NCBI GenBank assembly: GCA_036141575.1
Contig: JAYZXF010000011.1
Location: 62,001-126,000 of the forward strand
DNA length: 64,000 bases
Reading direction: 5' to 3'
Source: Pseudomonadota bacterium
Lineage (GTDB): Bacteria > Pseudomonadota > Alphaproteobacteria > UBA2136 > JAPKEQ01
Shown here: positions 25,795-33,898 of the stretch, piece after piece
How positions within the stretch are numbered: the stretch's first letter is position 1
Layout of the letters: each line of letters begins with the position of its first letter
The notes under the pieces: model-generated
The model's database searches: none
What the model saw: the letters and a program-made list of their open reading frames with translations, nothing else
What the model was told of the DNA's origin: nothing
Program-made: the position numbers and the translations under genes

Positions 25795-26991
25795 ATGAAC
25801 ACATCATTTCAGTCTCACCTAGAAACAGAGATTCAAGGCCATAAAGAAGCAGGGACTCTTAAAGAGCTTCGCCACCTGGATGCGCCGATGTCTGCTCATA
25901 CAAACATGCGTGAAGCGGGCGGTGAAGTGGTTGTGCTCTCTTCTAATAACTATCTTGGTCTGGCCAATCACCCTCATGTGGTTGCCTCAGCAAAAAATGC
26001 GCTTGAAAAATATGGTAATGGTACAGCGTCTGTACGCTTTATCTGCGGTACTATGACGATTCATGAAGAGCTTGAAGAGAAACTTGCGAAATTTCATGGC
26101 ACAGAGTCATGCATGACGTACCCATCTTGCTGGTCAGCCAATACAGGACTCTTTCCAACCATTTGTAAACCGGGTGATGTGCTTCTGAGTGATGAGCTGA
26201 ACCATGCCAGCATTATTGATGGTTGCCGTCTGGTTTCTAAGGCTGTGCAGAGAGATGTTTATAAGCATAGCGATATGGCTGACCTAGAAGCCAAGTTAAA
26301 AGCGTCTCAGGATGCGCCTAACCGTTTTGTGGTGACAGATGGTGTCTTCTCTATGGAAGGAGACATTGCAAAGCTTCCTGAGCTTGTAAAGCTGTGTAAG
26401 ACGTACAATGCGGTGCTTATTGTTGATGATTGTCACGGCGTGGGTGTACTTGGTGAAACAGGTAAAGGTATTACCCAACACTTCGGTCTTGAGGGGCAGG
26501 TTGATATTATTACAGGAACTGTTGGTAAGGCACTTGGTGGCGCCGCAGGTGGTTATATTTGTGGCTCTAAAGAGCTAACACAGCTTCTTGTACAAAACTC
26601 ACGTCCACACCTCTTTTCAAACGCCATTTCTCCTGCAACAGCTGGGGGCACAATTGGTGCGCTTGAAGCGCTTGAAAGAGAGCCTGAGCTCATGACAAAG
26701 CTACATGCGAACGTGAAGCAAATGCGTGATGGTTTGAAGGCTCTTGGCTTTAAACCTCTCGATGGGGAAAGTGCGATTATTCCAATTATTGTTGGCGATA
26801 CCGCCCTTGCCATTCAAATGGCGGATGAAATGTTAAAACAAGGTTTCTTTGTGACAGGGTTTGGGTTCCCTGTGGTGCCAGAAGGCGCTGCGAGACTGCG
26901 TATTCAGATGAGTGCTGCTCTAAGTGAATTGGATATCTCTAACGCATTGGATGCACTTGCAATTATCGGTAAAAAGCATGGTTTGATTTAA
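25795..26991 (+). CDS. kbl: glycine C-acetyltransferase (2-amino-3-ketobutyrate CoA ligase)
   Basis: A 398-residue alpha-oxoamine synthase of the PLP fold. SNNYLGLANHP near residue 45 is the family signature, DDCHGVGVLG near 215 contacts PLP, and TGTVGKALGG places the Schiff-base lysine at 245. It cleaves 2-amino-3-ketobutyrate with CoA to glycine and acetyl-CoA. GAGGAG precedes the ATG. Together with tdh this gives threonine to glycine plus acetyl-CoA. AONS or serine palmitoyltransferase relatives are less likely, given the tdh neighbour. Confidence 0.92.
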   Translation: MNTSFQSHLETEIQGHKEAGTLKELRHLDAPMSAHTNMREAGGEVVVLSSNNYLGLANHPHVVASAKNALEKYGNGTASVRFICGTMTIHEELEEKLAKFHGTESCMTYPSCWSANTGLFPTICKPGDVLLSDELNHASIIDGCRLVSKAVQRDVYKHSDMADLEAKLKASQDAPNRFVVTDGVFSMEGDIAKLPELVKLCKTYNAVLIVDDCHGVGVLGETGKGITQHFGLEGQVDIITGTVGKALGGAAGGYICGSKELTQLLVQNSRPHLFSNAISPATAGGTIGALEALEREPELMTKLHANVKQMRDGLKALGFKPLDGESAIIPIIVGDTALAIQMADEMLKQGFFVTGFGFPVVPEGAARLRIQMSAALSELDISNALDALAIIGKKHGLI

Positions 26992-27099
26992 GTTTGCAGC
27001 ATTTAAAAATAATGATTTAAGCTTGACGGAGAGAGGATATCCTTCCATAACAGTATGTAACAAGTGAATCTGTGGTCCTTTCTATCTGGAGGTTTCTCC

Positions 27100-27405
27100 A
27101 TGAAAAAGCTACTCCTTGTTGCATTTCTGTTCTTTACCCCTGCTTCTGTAATTGCTGGACCTGCTGATGTTGATTGGCAGCTATTTGAGCACCGTTATGG
27201 TTCAGATAAACCCACTTACAGAACGCACAGGCGTCAGTCTGGTAGTTCCAAAAATATTACAGGAACCCAGGCAGAGGAAAAAATTCGCCGCATGCGTCGC
27301 GGTATCAATTGCTCTTTTGGTGAATGGCAATGCAGAATCACCCCAAAAATGAAAGGCTTGTTTAAGCCTGACGGTATTAAGCTGAAAATGCGCCGCGAAT
27401 GGTAA
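27100..27405 (+). CDS. small secreted hypothetical protein
   Basis: A 101-residue protein with a clear signal peptide (MKKLLLVAFLFFTPASVIAG). The mature part is basic (Arg/Lys-rich) with two cysteines (NCSFGEWQC). GGAGG lies upstream of ATG 27100. A TTGACG/CATAAC pair around 27024-27052 could be its promoter. It is a single gene with its own terminator and an unknown role. Confidence 0.65.
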   Translation: MKKLLLVAFLFFTPASVIAGPADVDWQLFEHRYGSDKPTYRTHRRQSGSSKNITGTQAEEKIRRMRRGINCSFGEWQCRITPKMKGLFKPDGIKLKMRREW

Positions 27406-27415
27406 TCGACTTTAT

Positions 27416-27443
27416 GGTTCTCCTGTTTAGGAGAGCCTTTTTT
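27416..27443 (+). terminator. Rho-independent terminator
   Basis: GGTTCTCCT (27416-27424), loop GTTT, AGGAGAGCC (27429-27437), then six T. Confidence 0.88.
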
Positions 27444-27484
27444 CTTGCTTGATATTTATGCGCTTTCTGTGCACTCTTAGCCCC

Positions 27485-27967
27485 ATGAATAAAACACCAC
27501 TTAGCCTTATTTTGTACCAAACAGAGATTGCCCAAAACATGGGGGCAATGGCACGGACTTGTGCAGCGTTTGGGGTGTCTATGCATGTGGTTGAGCCCCT
27601 TGGTTTTATTTGGAATGAGCCGAAAATGCGTCGTGCCGGTATGGATTACTTAGATCAGGTTGATTTACACCGTCACTTAAGTTTTGATAAGTTTATACAG
27701 GCTAAACCTCAGGCCAGCCGTCTTGTGGTGATGACAAAGTTTGCAGAAACAGAACTGCAGGACTTTGCTTTTGAAGAAGGCGATATGCTATTGATGGGGC
27801 GTGAAAGCACTGGTGTAGATGAAGATGTTCTGGATGTAGCAGATGCGCTGGTTAAAATCCCGATGCTACCAGAAGCTAGATCCCTCAACGTGGCACAAAG
27901 TGCAGGTATGGCAACGTTTGAGGCCTTGAAACAAATGAATAAACTTCCATCAGGAGAAGACAAATGA
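27485..27967 (+). CDS. trmL: tRNA (cytidine(34)-2'-O)-methyltransferase
   Basis: A 160-residue SPOUT methyltransferase. Motif 1 is IAQNMGAMARTCAAFG (about 15-30), motif 2 LLMGRESTGV (about 101-110) and motif 3 IPMLPEARSLNVAQSAGM (about 124-141), forming the SAM-binding trefoil knot. TrmL methylates the wobble ribose of tRNA-Leu isoacceptors. ATG 27485 aligns with the family start but lacks a Shine-Dalgarno. The stop overlaps the hemF start (ATGA), so the two genes are coupled. Confidence 0.88.
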   Translation: MNKTPLSLILYQTEIAQNMGAMARTCAAFGVSMHVVEPLGFIWNEPKMRRAGMDYLDQVDLHRHLSFDKFIQAKPQASRLVVMTKFAETELQDFAFEEGDMLLMGRESTGVDEDVLDVADALVKIPMLPEARSLNVAQSAGMATFEALKQMNKLPSGEDK

Positions 27968-28785
27968 CATTTAGAGCTGACTTTGCCGCTTGGATTAAAC
28001 ATTACCAAGAGCGCGTGACAGAAACGTTTGAAGATTTAGATGGTAGTGGCAAGTTTGATGTTCAGCCGTGGGTGAAGCCTGAAGGTGAGATGCTTCAGGG
28101 CCATGGTGAAATGCGTGTGATGCGTGGTGAAGTTTTTGAGAAAGTGGGTGTGAATTTTTCACATGTACATGGCACGTTTAGCGATAAGTTTCGTGAACAA
28201 ATTCCGGGTGCAGCAGAGAGTGGTGGTGAGTTCTGGGCTTGTGGCGTCAGCCTTGTTGCCCATATGGCAAATCCAAAGGTGCCAGCAGTTCATATGAACC
28301 TTCGTCGTATTGAAACATCTATCGGCTGGTTTGGTGGCGGTGCTGATCTCACACCATACTTCCCATATGATGACGATACAAAACTCTTCCATGATGCACT
28401 GAGAGAACCTTGTGATACTTACGGTGCTGATACCTATGAAACATATAAAAAAGCCGCTGATGAGTACTTCTTTTTGCCGCATAGAAATGAGCCGCGTGGT
28501 GTTGGTGGCACCTTTATTGAAGGCTTAAACAGTGGTGATTTAGAGAAAGACTGGCAACTGATTCAAGGCACAGGTGAAGGGTTCTTAAAAGCTTATGCTG
28601 AAATTGTTGAGCGTCGCATGAATGAACCTTTTACAGAGGCAGACCGTGAACACCAACTTGTGCGTCGTGGCAGGTATGTTGAGTTTAATCTTCTGCATGA
28701 TCGTGGTACTAAGTTTGGCTTTGAAACAGGTGGAAATACAGAAGCGATTTTGATGAGTATGCCCCCTGTCGTTAAATGGCCCTAA
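27964..28785 (+). CDS. hemF: oxygen-dependent coproporphyrinogen III oxidase
   Basis: A 273-residue HemF. The family blocks are visible in order: GVNFSHVHG, ACGVSLVAHMANPKVPAVHMN, RRIETSIGWFGGGADLTPYFPY, HRNEPRGVGGTFIEGLN, and the C-terminal RRGRYVEFNLLHDRGTKFG. It makes protoporphyrinogen IX in haem synthesis and needs O2, so the organism respires aerobically. AGGAGAAGACAA precedes the ATG. The stop codon lies inside a 13-bp hairpin (28780-28815). Confidence 0.95.
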   Translation: MTFRADFAAWIKHYQERVTETFEDLDGSGKFDVQPWVKPEGEMLQGHGEMRVMRGEVFEKVGVNFSHVHGTFSDKFREQIPGAAESGGEFWACGVSLVAHMANPKVPAVHMNLRRIETSIGWFGGGADLTPYFPYDDDTKLFHDALREPCDTYGADTYETYKKAADEYFFLPHRNEPRGVGGTFIEGLNSGDLEKDWQLIQGTGEGFLKAYAEIVERRMNEPFTEADREHQLVRRGRYVEFNLLHDRGTKFGFETGGNTEAILMSMPPVVKWP

Positions 28786-28815
28786 AGAAATAATCCTACC
28801 CTTATTTCTTTAGGG
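28780..28815 (+). terminator. 13-bp perfect hairpin spanning the hemF stop codon
   Basis: CCCTAAAGAAATA (28780-28792), a 10-nt loop and TATTTCTTTAGGG (28803-28815). The stem includes the hemF TAA. No T-run follows, so it may be a processing or stability hairpin rather than a classic terminator. Confidence 0.55.
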
Positions 28816-28870
28816 AGGCTGTGCGTATCGTTTAAAAAATGTTTTCGCTTATGCTTAGAGAATTTATAAA
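28816..28870 (+). repeat. 3'-UTR element tail, copy e
   Basis: AAATGTTTTCGCT at 28837-28849 is identical to 60646-60658 in copy d, and the following bases (AGAGAATTTAT here, GAGCGAATTTTAT there) are also close. Here the GCTCA hairpin head is replaced by the hemF hairpin. Confidence 0.35.
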
Positions 28871-28956
28871 TATGCGTTTTATAAACCTGTAGCCTTTTGT
28901 TTCTTTTAATGTGGATTTCTTTTATACTGTCTCCACAATAAAATAAGGATTCAAAA

Positions 28957-30078
28957 ATGGCAGGCTCTCCTCTATACCCACCAGTTCGCCGTGGCGATGC
29001 AAGTAAACAGGCCCATGTGTCAGTGCCTAAAGATACATACGAGGAAGAGCTAGGCACGGAAGGGTTTGATGGCCCTGCAAGCCATATTTACCATAAAAAA
29101 CCACCAACAGGTTGGACGGGAATTAAAGGCCCTAAGCAGCCGCGTTGTCTCTATCTAGACACCTTTGTTGGTAGCGACTCTGATGTTGAAAAAACACTCA
29201 TGTACAATGATGAAGTGCTGCTGAGTGGTTGGCACCTTGGTGAAAGCATGACATACCTGCGCCGTAACGCGCTTGGTGACCGTTTAATGTTTGTGCACCG
29301 TGGTGAAGGGACGCTGATTAGTGAGTTTGGTGCCCTTAAGTTTGTGGAAGGGGATTACCTCTTTTTGCCACGCGGCGCTACATACCAATTGCAGCTCACT
29401 TCAGAAGATGCATTCCTTTACACGATTGATGGCATTGAAAGCCATATTGGCCTGCCAGAGCGTGGCCTGCTTGGTAAGCATGCCCATGCAGACCCAGGTG
29501 TTTATCGTTTGCCTGAAGAAAATACAGAAGGCAGCCACGGTAAAGGCAAAGAATGGGTTGTGCGTGTTGAAGACGCAGATGGTGTCACTGAACTCACTTA
29601 TGAATTTGACCCTGTTGATGTAACAGGCTGGAAAGGGGATCTCTTCCCTTACGCTCTAAACTGGCGTGATATTCGTCCTATTATTTCTCATAACTATCAC
29701 CTGCCACCCTCTGTGCATGCCACATTTGTTGGGGAAGGCTTTTATGTGATTTCATTTGTGCCACGTCCACATGAAAGCACTGAGGATGCGCAGAAGGTTC
29801 CGTTCTATCATCGTAATATTGATTATGATGAGACGATCTTCTACCACGCTGGAAACTTCTTCTCACGCTCTACAGTGCGTGAGGGCATGATTACGCTTCA
29901 TCCGCGTGGGCTTCATCATGGGCCACACCCGAAAAAATACCGTGAGCAAGATAAGCTTGCTGGTAAAATGGCACAAGAAGTAGCTGTGATGGTTGATACA
30001 AGACGCCCACTTAAAGTGGTTAGTGACCTGCCAGAGGGTGCAGAAGACACTGGTTATGCCATGAGTTGGAAAGAGTAA
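28957..30078 (+). CDS. hmgA: homogentisate 1,2-dioxygenase family protein
   Basis: A 373-residue cupin of the homogentisate dioxygenase family. A conserved cupin block, FVHRGEGTLISEFGALKFVEGDYLFLPRG, lies near residues 110-140. The iron ligands are expected in the C-terminal barrel, where PFYHRNIDYDE, HAGNFFSR and HPRGLHHGPHP sit (about 288-330). It would open the homogentisate ring in tyrosine/phenylalanine breakdown. AAGGA precedes the ATG. The partner enzymes (maleylacetoacetate isomerase, fumarylacetoacetase, Hpd) are not adjacent, so the pathway cannot be confirmed here. Confidence 0.85.
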   Translation: MAGSPLYPPVRRGDASKQAHVSVPKDTYEEELGTEGFDGPASHIYHKKPPTGWTGIKGPKQPRCLYLDTFVGSDSDVEKTLMYNDEVLLSGWHLGESMTYLRRNALGDRLMFVHRGEGTLISEFGALKFVEGDYLFLPRGATYQLQLTSEDAFLYTIDGIESHIGLPERGLLGKHAHADPGVYRLPEENTEGSHGKGKEWVVRVEDADGVTELTYEFDPVDVTGWKGDLFPYALNWRDIRPIISHNYHLPPSVHATFVGEGFYVISFVPRPHESTEDAQKVPFYHRNIDYDETIFYHAGNFFSRSTVREGMITLHPRGLHHGPHPKKYREQDKLAGKMAQEVAVMVDTRRPLKVVSDLPEGAEDTGYAMSWKE

Positions 30079-30107
30079 GTCTTGAAAGTTTAAGGCATTA
30101 CCCCTAT

Positions 30108-30139
30108 AAAAGAGAGGTCATGTAACCTCTCTTTTCTTT
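30108..30139 (+). terminator. Rho-independent terminator
   Basis: AAAAGAGAGGT (30108-30118), loop CATGTA, ACCTCTCTTTT (30125-30135), T-rich tail. Confidence 0.85.
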
Positions 30140-30158
30140 TGCAAAAAGGATAACTCCT

Positions 30159-30746
30159 ATGATCAAACGTGTTCTTGTATTTGGTGCTGCTCTGGCATCA
30201 ATGGTGATACTTTCGGCTTGTGGTTCTGACCCTGCACCCAAAGTAACCGTAACGAGCGGTGGTGCTGGTGAAGTGAATGCAACCCTCAGCGCAACGCCAG
30301 CTTTGGACTCTTCGGAAGAGTGGTTCCAGCTGGAGAACATCACATTTACTGATGACAGTGGCCGTGAAGTACTTGTGGTCTTTGACTACAACTCAGCACG
30401 CTACAACCAACTGAAGCGCCATAAAGGCAGTATTGCAGACGGCCTTGGCCGCGGCGCTGCTGAACAGCTCAAAGAGAATTTGCCAGGCCGTAACTTGCTT
30501 GGTAAAGGTACAGACTTGGTCCAGGGTGAAGACACCTGTAAGGTGATCAAAGCCACACTGGACTATGTTGTTGTTGAGCGCTGTGCCGGCGGGGATCGTT
30601 ATGTTCTGACGCTGACAGATGAGGCAAAAGTGAACTCTGTTCACTTTGTTGATAACTCTGGCAGTGAGTTCCCCAATACTGTGACGGTCTACCAAACCAA
30701 TTTCCGTGGAAAGACGGACCGCTTTGAATTCAATATGCTTCGTTGA
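30159..30746 (+). CDS. hypothetical lipoprotein
   Basis: A 195-residue protein with a lipoprotein signal peptide ending in the lipobox LSAC (Cys near residue 21), then a Gly/Ser linker. The soluble domain has two further cysteines (DTCKVI, ERCAGG) and beta-strand-rich sequence. It is exported and lipid-anchored. The gene is somewhat richer in G/C codons than its neighbours. AAGGA lies before the ATG, and a terminator closes it on each side, so it is monocistronic. Function unknown. Confidence 0.7.
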   Translation: MIKRVLVFGAALASMVILSACGSDPAPKVTVTSGGAGEVNATLSATPALDSSEEWFQLENITFTDDSGREVLVVFDYNSARYNQLKRHKGSIADGLGRGAAEQLKENLPGRNLLGKGTDLVQGEDTCKVIKATLDYVVVERCAGGDRYVLTLTDEAKVNSVHFVDNSGSEFPNTVTVYQTNFRGKTDRFEFNMLR

Positions 30747-30763
30747 AGCTTTTTCGAAAAATC

Positions 30764-30792
30764 AAAAGCCCCCTTTGCGGGGGCTTTTGTTG
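30764..30792 (+). terminator. Rho-independent terminator
   Basis: AAAAGCCCCC (30764-30773), loop TTTGC, GGGGGCTTTT (30779-30788). Confidence 0.9.
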
Positions 30793-30805
30793 TGTTAGAG
30801 ACTTG

Positions 30806-31525
30806 TTAGTCCATGAGAACAGCTGTTGCATTAACTGTCACGCGTACAGTGTCATCACCACCTTCGGCAACGGGTGCGGCCATGTCGGCAGCCATTTCCA
30901 TCATTGCCATTGCACGGCCTTTATACATTGGCTGTGGGCGAGGCGGCATGTAGCCAGATGTGTTGACGTTTGCAAGGTGTACATCATCTTTACCAAGTGT
31001 TGCACCAATCGCTTTGGCTTTAGATTGTAGACGTTTTAGGGCCTCTAGCAGAAGCTCTTCACTAATTTTGGCGCTTTTTTCTTCACTGAGGTAGAAGTTC
31101 AGGCCGTTCATGACAAAACCAAGCTCTTGAATATCACCTGCTAGCTCAAGCAGTGTTGTGTTGTCTTCGCTATCTAGCACAATGCTGTGGCTAGCATACC
31201 AGCGTGTTTTAATGAGTTTGCCGTCTTTATTGCGCTCTTCACGTGAGTAAACGTTGTAATTTCCTGTTGTCACATCGATGGTTTTTTTCATCTTTGCAAG
31301 GGCGAGGGCTTTTTTCATTTTTGTGTTTACATCATCTTGTACACTGCGTGGGCTTACGCCTTTTGCTTCAACGCGTAGTGTCGCATTTAGACGGTCTTGT
31401 GCCACCTTACGTGTTGCCTGTTCGCTCAGTGTTACAAGTGTTGCATCGTTCGGCCATGTGCGCTCTTCTGCTTGTGCAGAAAAAGCAACTGTTAGGCTCA
31501 TAAGAGAAAGAATTAGATATTTCAT
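30806..31525 (-). CDS. SIMPL (DUF541) domain periplasmic protein
   Basis: A 239-residue protein with a Sec signal peptide (MKYLILSLMSLTVAFSAQAE). The SIMPL/DUF541 domain follows: VTLSEQATRKVAQDRLNATL at the start of the mature part, then TKMKKALALAKM, a NYNVYSREERNKDGK strand and a C-terminal Met/Ala-rich stretch before VTVNATAVL. Members are periplasmic or outer-membrane proteins of poorly defined function, sometimes stress-linked. It is divergent from the DUF3179 gene and shares a terminator region with the lipoprotein. Confidence 0.82.
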   Translation of the reverse strand: MKYLILSLMSLTVAFSAQAEERTWPNDATLVTLSEQATRKVAQDRLNATLRVEAKGVSPRSVQDDVNTKMKKALALAKMKKTIDVTTGNYNVYSREERNKDGKLIKTRWYASHSIVLDSEDNTTLLELAGDIQELGFVMNGLNFYLSEEKSAKISEELLLEALKRLQSKAKAIGATLGKDDVHLANVNTSGYMPPRPQPMYKGRAMAMMEMAADMAAPVAEGGDDTVRVTVNATAVLMD

Positions 31526-31631
31526 GGGGTTAGTTTGTCCTTGTTATTTGCATAAAAGTGTAAAGGACAAGAGCAAATGAAGCAAGGAGGGTTTGCTTTT
31601 AGATTGAGAGAAAATGGTTTATGATGCTCTC

Positions 31632-32672
31632 ATGCTAAAACGAATTTTAATGCTCATTCTTGGTTTCAGTGCTCTTACAGGGCATGCCGAAAGTGAGCGC
31701 CCTACAGCCCGTATTTTTGATAAAACACAACTGATCTCTTTTGATTTTACACGCCTTCGTGTGCAAAAAGAGCGCCTTCTTGATGGCGGTACTTTGCCTG
31801 ACTCTATTATGACCCTTGTGTTTCCTGAGGTGCTTCCTGTTGCTGCTGAACGAACTCTACAAGATGACGACTTTGTGGTTGGCGTTTCTATTAATGGAGA
31901 TACACGTGCATACCCAGTTAAAATTCTTAACTGGCACCATGGGGTTAATGATCTTTTAGGCTCTGTACCTGTGTACGTAAGTTGGGACGCTCTTGCTGGA
32001 GCGGGCCTGGCGTTTAACCGCCTTGTAGAAGGGCAGGAGCTTATTTTTGGTCATACAGGTCTTGTGTATCAAGGGGCTGGTATTTTGTATGACCGTACAC
32101 ACCACTCGCTGTGGTCACCACTTGTTGGTGAGGCGATTTCAGGTGATTTCTCTGGAGGTAAACTCTCTTACCTTCCTGTGTTCATGACACGCTGGAAGAT
32201 GTTTAAACAATCTTTCCCAGATGGAACAGTTTTGAACACGCAAACAGGCTATAGCCGCCCATACGATGTACACCCAATTAGTCCGACATTTGCGCGCGAT
32301 ACAAAGCTGGTATTCCCGACAAAATACTACGGTGATGAGCTACCACGTAAAGAGCTTGTTTACGGTGTAGAGCTCACACGCGGTAAGGATAAAGTTGCTG
32401 TGGCATTCAAGCTTTCGGAGCTTGTGAATTATGGCTCTGGTCGTTATGAGTTTAGGTTTGGTAAGGAGCGTATCCCGCTTGCTATTGAACCGATGAAGCC
32501 TTCAGGGCGTATTAAACTCCTCGCACCGCCTGAAGTGGATATTAAGGCGCATTATGCTTACTGGTATGCGTGGTCAGCGCACCACCCTCATGGGTTAGTG
32601 ATTAAGAATTTCTCTCATGCAAAGCATGCAGGGGAAGAGATTGTGAACACGAAGCAGCTGGTACAGTTCTAG
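31632..32672 (+). CDS. DUF3179 domain exported protein
   Basis: A 346-residue protein with signal peptide MLKRILMLILGFSALTGHA and the DUF3179 domain. DDFVVGVSINGDTRAYPVKILNWHHGVND (about residue 73 onward, of which GDTRAYP is the hallmark) is its best-conserved block, followed by LVYQGAGILYDRTHHSLWS. Its role is unknown. ATG 31632 was chosen because TATGAT at 31620-31625 would start transcription exactly on it, and a signal peptide begins there. A GGAGG at 31586-31590 is too distant to serve it. Its stop overlaps the stop of the opposing gene (CTAG, 32669-32672). Confidence 0.8.
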   Translation: MLKRILMLILGFSALTGHAESERPTARIFDKTQLISFDFTRLRVQKERLLDGGTLPDSIMTLVFPEVLPVAAERTLQDDDFVVGVSINGDTRAYPVKILNWHHGVNDLLGSVPVYVSWDALAGAGLAFNRLVEGQELIFGHTGLVYQGAGILYDRTHHSLWSPLVGEAISGDFSGGKLSYLPVFMTRWKMFKQSFPDGTVLNTQTGYSRPYDVHPISPTFARDTKLVFPTKYYGDELPRKELVYGVELTRGKDKVAVAFKLSELVNYGSGRYEFRFGKERIPLAIEPMKPSGRIKLLAPPEVDIKAHYAYWYAWSAHHPHGLVIKNFSHAKHAGEEIVNTKQLVQF

Positions 32673-32938
32673 CGTTCTAAGTCAGGCTCGAGATCGTTTC
32701 TTGCCATTTCAAATGCATCATCAAGCTCAAGTGAGCCTTCAAGTTCTTGGTGCTTTTCTTCAAGCAGTTCCATGAGTTCTTGGTACATAGGATGGTTGAG
32801 ATAGTTACGCTTAAGTAGGCGATAAATCTGACGAAGGTCAGACGCTGTGAGCGTGCCTTTTTTGAGTTTTATGGTCCACTCTTCTGGAAGCTGGAACGCC
32901 AGCAGAAGTTCTTCAAGTGTTGCCTTTGGTGTGCTCAT
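32669..32938 (-). CDS. small hypothetical protein
   Basis: An 89-residue highly charged, all-helical protein (LKKGTLTASDLRQIYRLLKR, then a Glu-rich second helix). No signal peptide or span. The leftward stop shares the palindrome CTAG with the opposing DUF3179 stop. Family not recognised. Confidence 0.55.
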   Translation of the reverse strand: MSTPKATLEELLLAFQLPEEWTIKLKKGTLTASDLRQIYRLLKRNYLNHPMYQELMELLEEKHQELEGSLELDDAFEMARNDLEPDLER

Positions 32939-32974
32939 ATATAATAGATAAGCATTTTTAGAAGAGATTGCAAT

Positions 32975-33005
32975 AAAAAGAGGAGCCTTTTGGCTCCTCT
33001 TTTTT
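32975..33005 (-). terminator. terminator after the nicotianamine-synthase-like gene
   Basis: AAAAAGAGGAGCC (32975-32987), loop TTTT, GGCTCCTCTTTTT (32992-33004), with T-runs in both directions. Confidence 0.9.
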
Positions 33006-33012
33006 ATAAGTG

Positions 33013-33846
33013 CTACTTGCTAAAATTTGATCGTTCAAACAAGCGAAGCGTGTTAATGCACTGTTCATTTGGTGTTGTGTAAGCAACTTCAGTATATGTA
33101 TCCAGCGTTGGACGTGGTGATGGTGTGTACAGGAACTTGTACGCGCCTTCAGCATCTCTTACGGCAAAACTTTGAGCACCGCGCTCAAATAGGGCGCTGT
33201 ATAGGTTTTCTTTCCCTTCAATGAGGCTTGCACAAATAACAAAGTGTTCTGCCGTGTAGGGGTACGATGTTGCGTCGTGCTGTACCACTTGTACTTTACC
33301 TGTAAGGCCAAGTTTTTGAATAAGCTCTTGAGATAGAGTACATGCTTCATCATCGTAATCAATGCAAATTACATCGTAACCGTCCCACGCTGCAAAGAAG
33401 GCTGTAAATGGCATGGCACCAGACCCAAGGAAAACAAGTGTTTTGCCTTGTGCAGCTTCAGCAATAAGATCTTTTTCAAGGTCCCATAGAGCTTTGTAGT
33501 TATTGTAATACCAAAACTCTTTTAGGGTTTCTTGTGTTACGACGTCTTTTTCAATAAAGTGCGTTGCCCAGAATTTTTCCATCATGCACTCCGCTTCACC
33601 ACAAAGCTTAGGAAGCTTTTGTGCTTCTTGCGTTAGGGCCTCTAGAGGCATGTATGAGCATTCACCACAGTTCTCAATGTGTGAAAGGTAAGATACCAGA
33701 GAAGAGAGAATGCGGTTTACATTTGGGTTGTGTGGAGAAAGATCTGTCTCTTTTTCAATTTCACCGCATAGCGTACGGATTTTTTCCGCGTGAGCTAAAC
33801 CTTGTGAGTGAGTTGTTTGAGCGTCTTGCGCTTGAACTTGTGACAT
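33013..33846 (-). CDS. nicotianamine synthase-like protein
   Basis: A 277-residue protein that resembles nicotianamine synthase. The helical N-terminus has the NAS-like LSPHNPNVNRILSSLVSYL block (about 37-55), and the Rossmann SAM-binding part carries VFLGSGAMPFTAFF (about 138-151) and an ICIDYDDEA acidic strand. The family condenses aminobutyryl groups from SAM. In bacteria, homologues (CntL) make the intermediate of staphylopine-type metallophores. No opine dehydrogenase (CntM) or transporter is adjacent. ATG 33846 has AAGGGA 7-8 bp upstream. The enzyme may instead be another class-I-like SAM-dependent transferase. Confidence 0.65.
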   Translation of the reverse strand: MSQVQAQDAQTTHSQGLAHAEKIRTLCGEIEKETDLSPHNPNVNRILSSLVSYLSHIENCGECSYMPLEALTQEAQKLPKLCGEAECMMEKFWATHFIEKDVVTQETLKEFWYYNNYKALWDLEKDLIAEAAQGKTLVFLGSGAMPFTAFFAAWDGYDVICIDYDDEACTLSQELIQKLGLTGKVQVVQHDATSYPYTAEHFVICASLIEGKENLYSALFERGAQSFAVRDAEGAYKFLYTPSPRPTLDTYTEVAYTTPNEQCINTLRLFERSNFSK

Positions 33847-33898
33847 AACCAATCCCTTTATTGTATGCAGGTACTTTTAGAAGGGTTTTGCTATTCTG

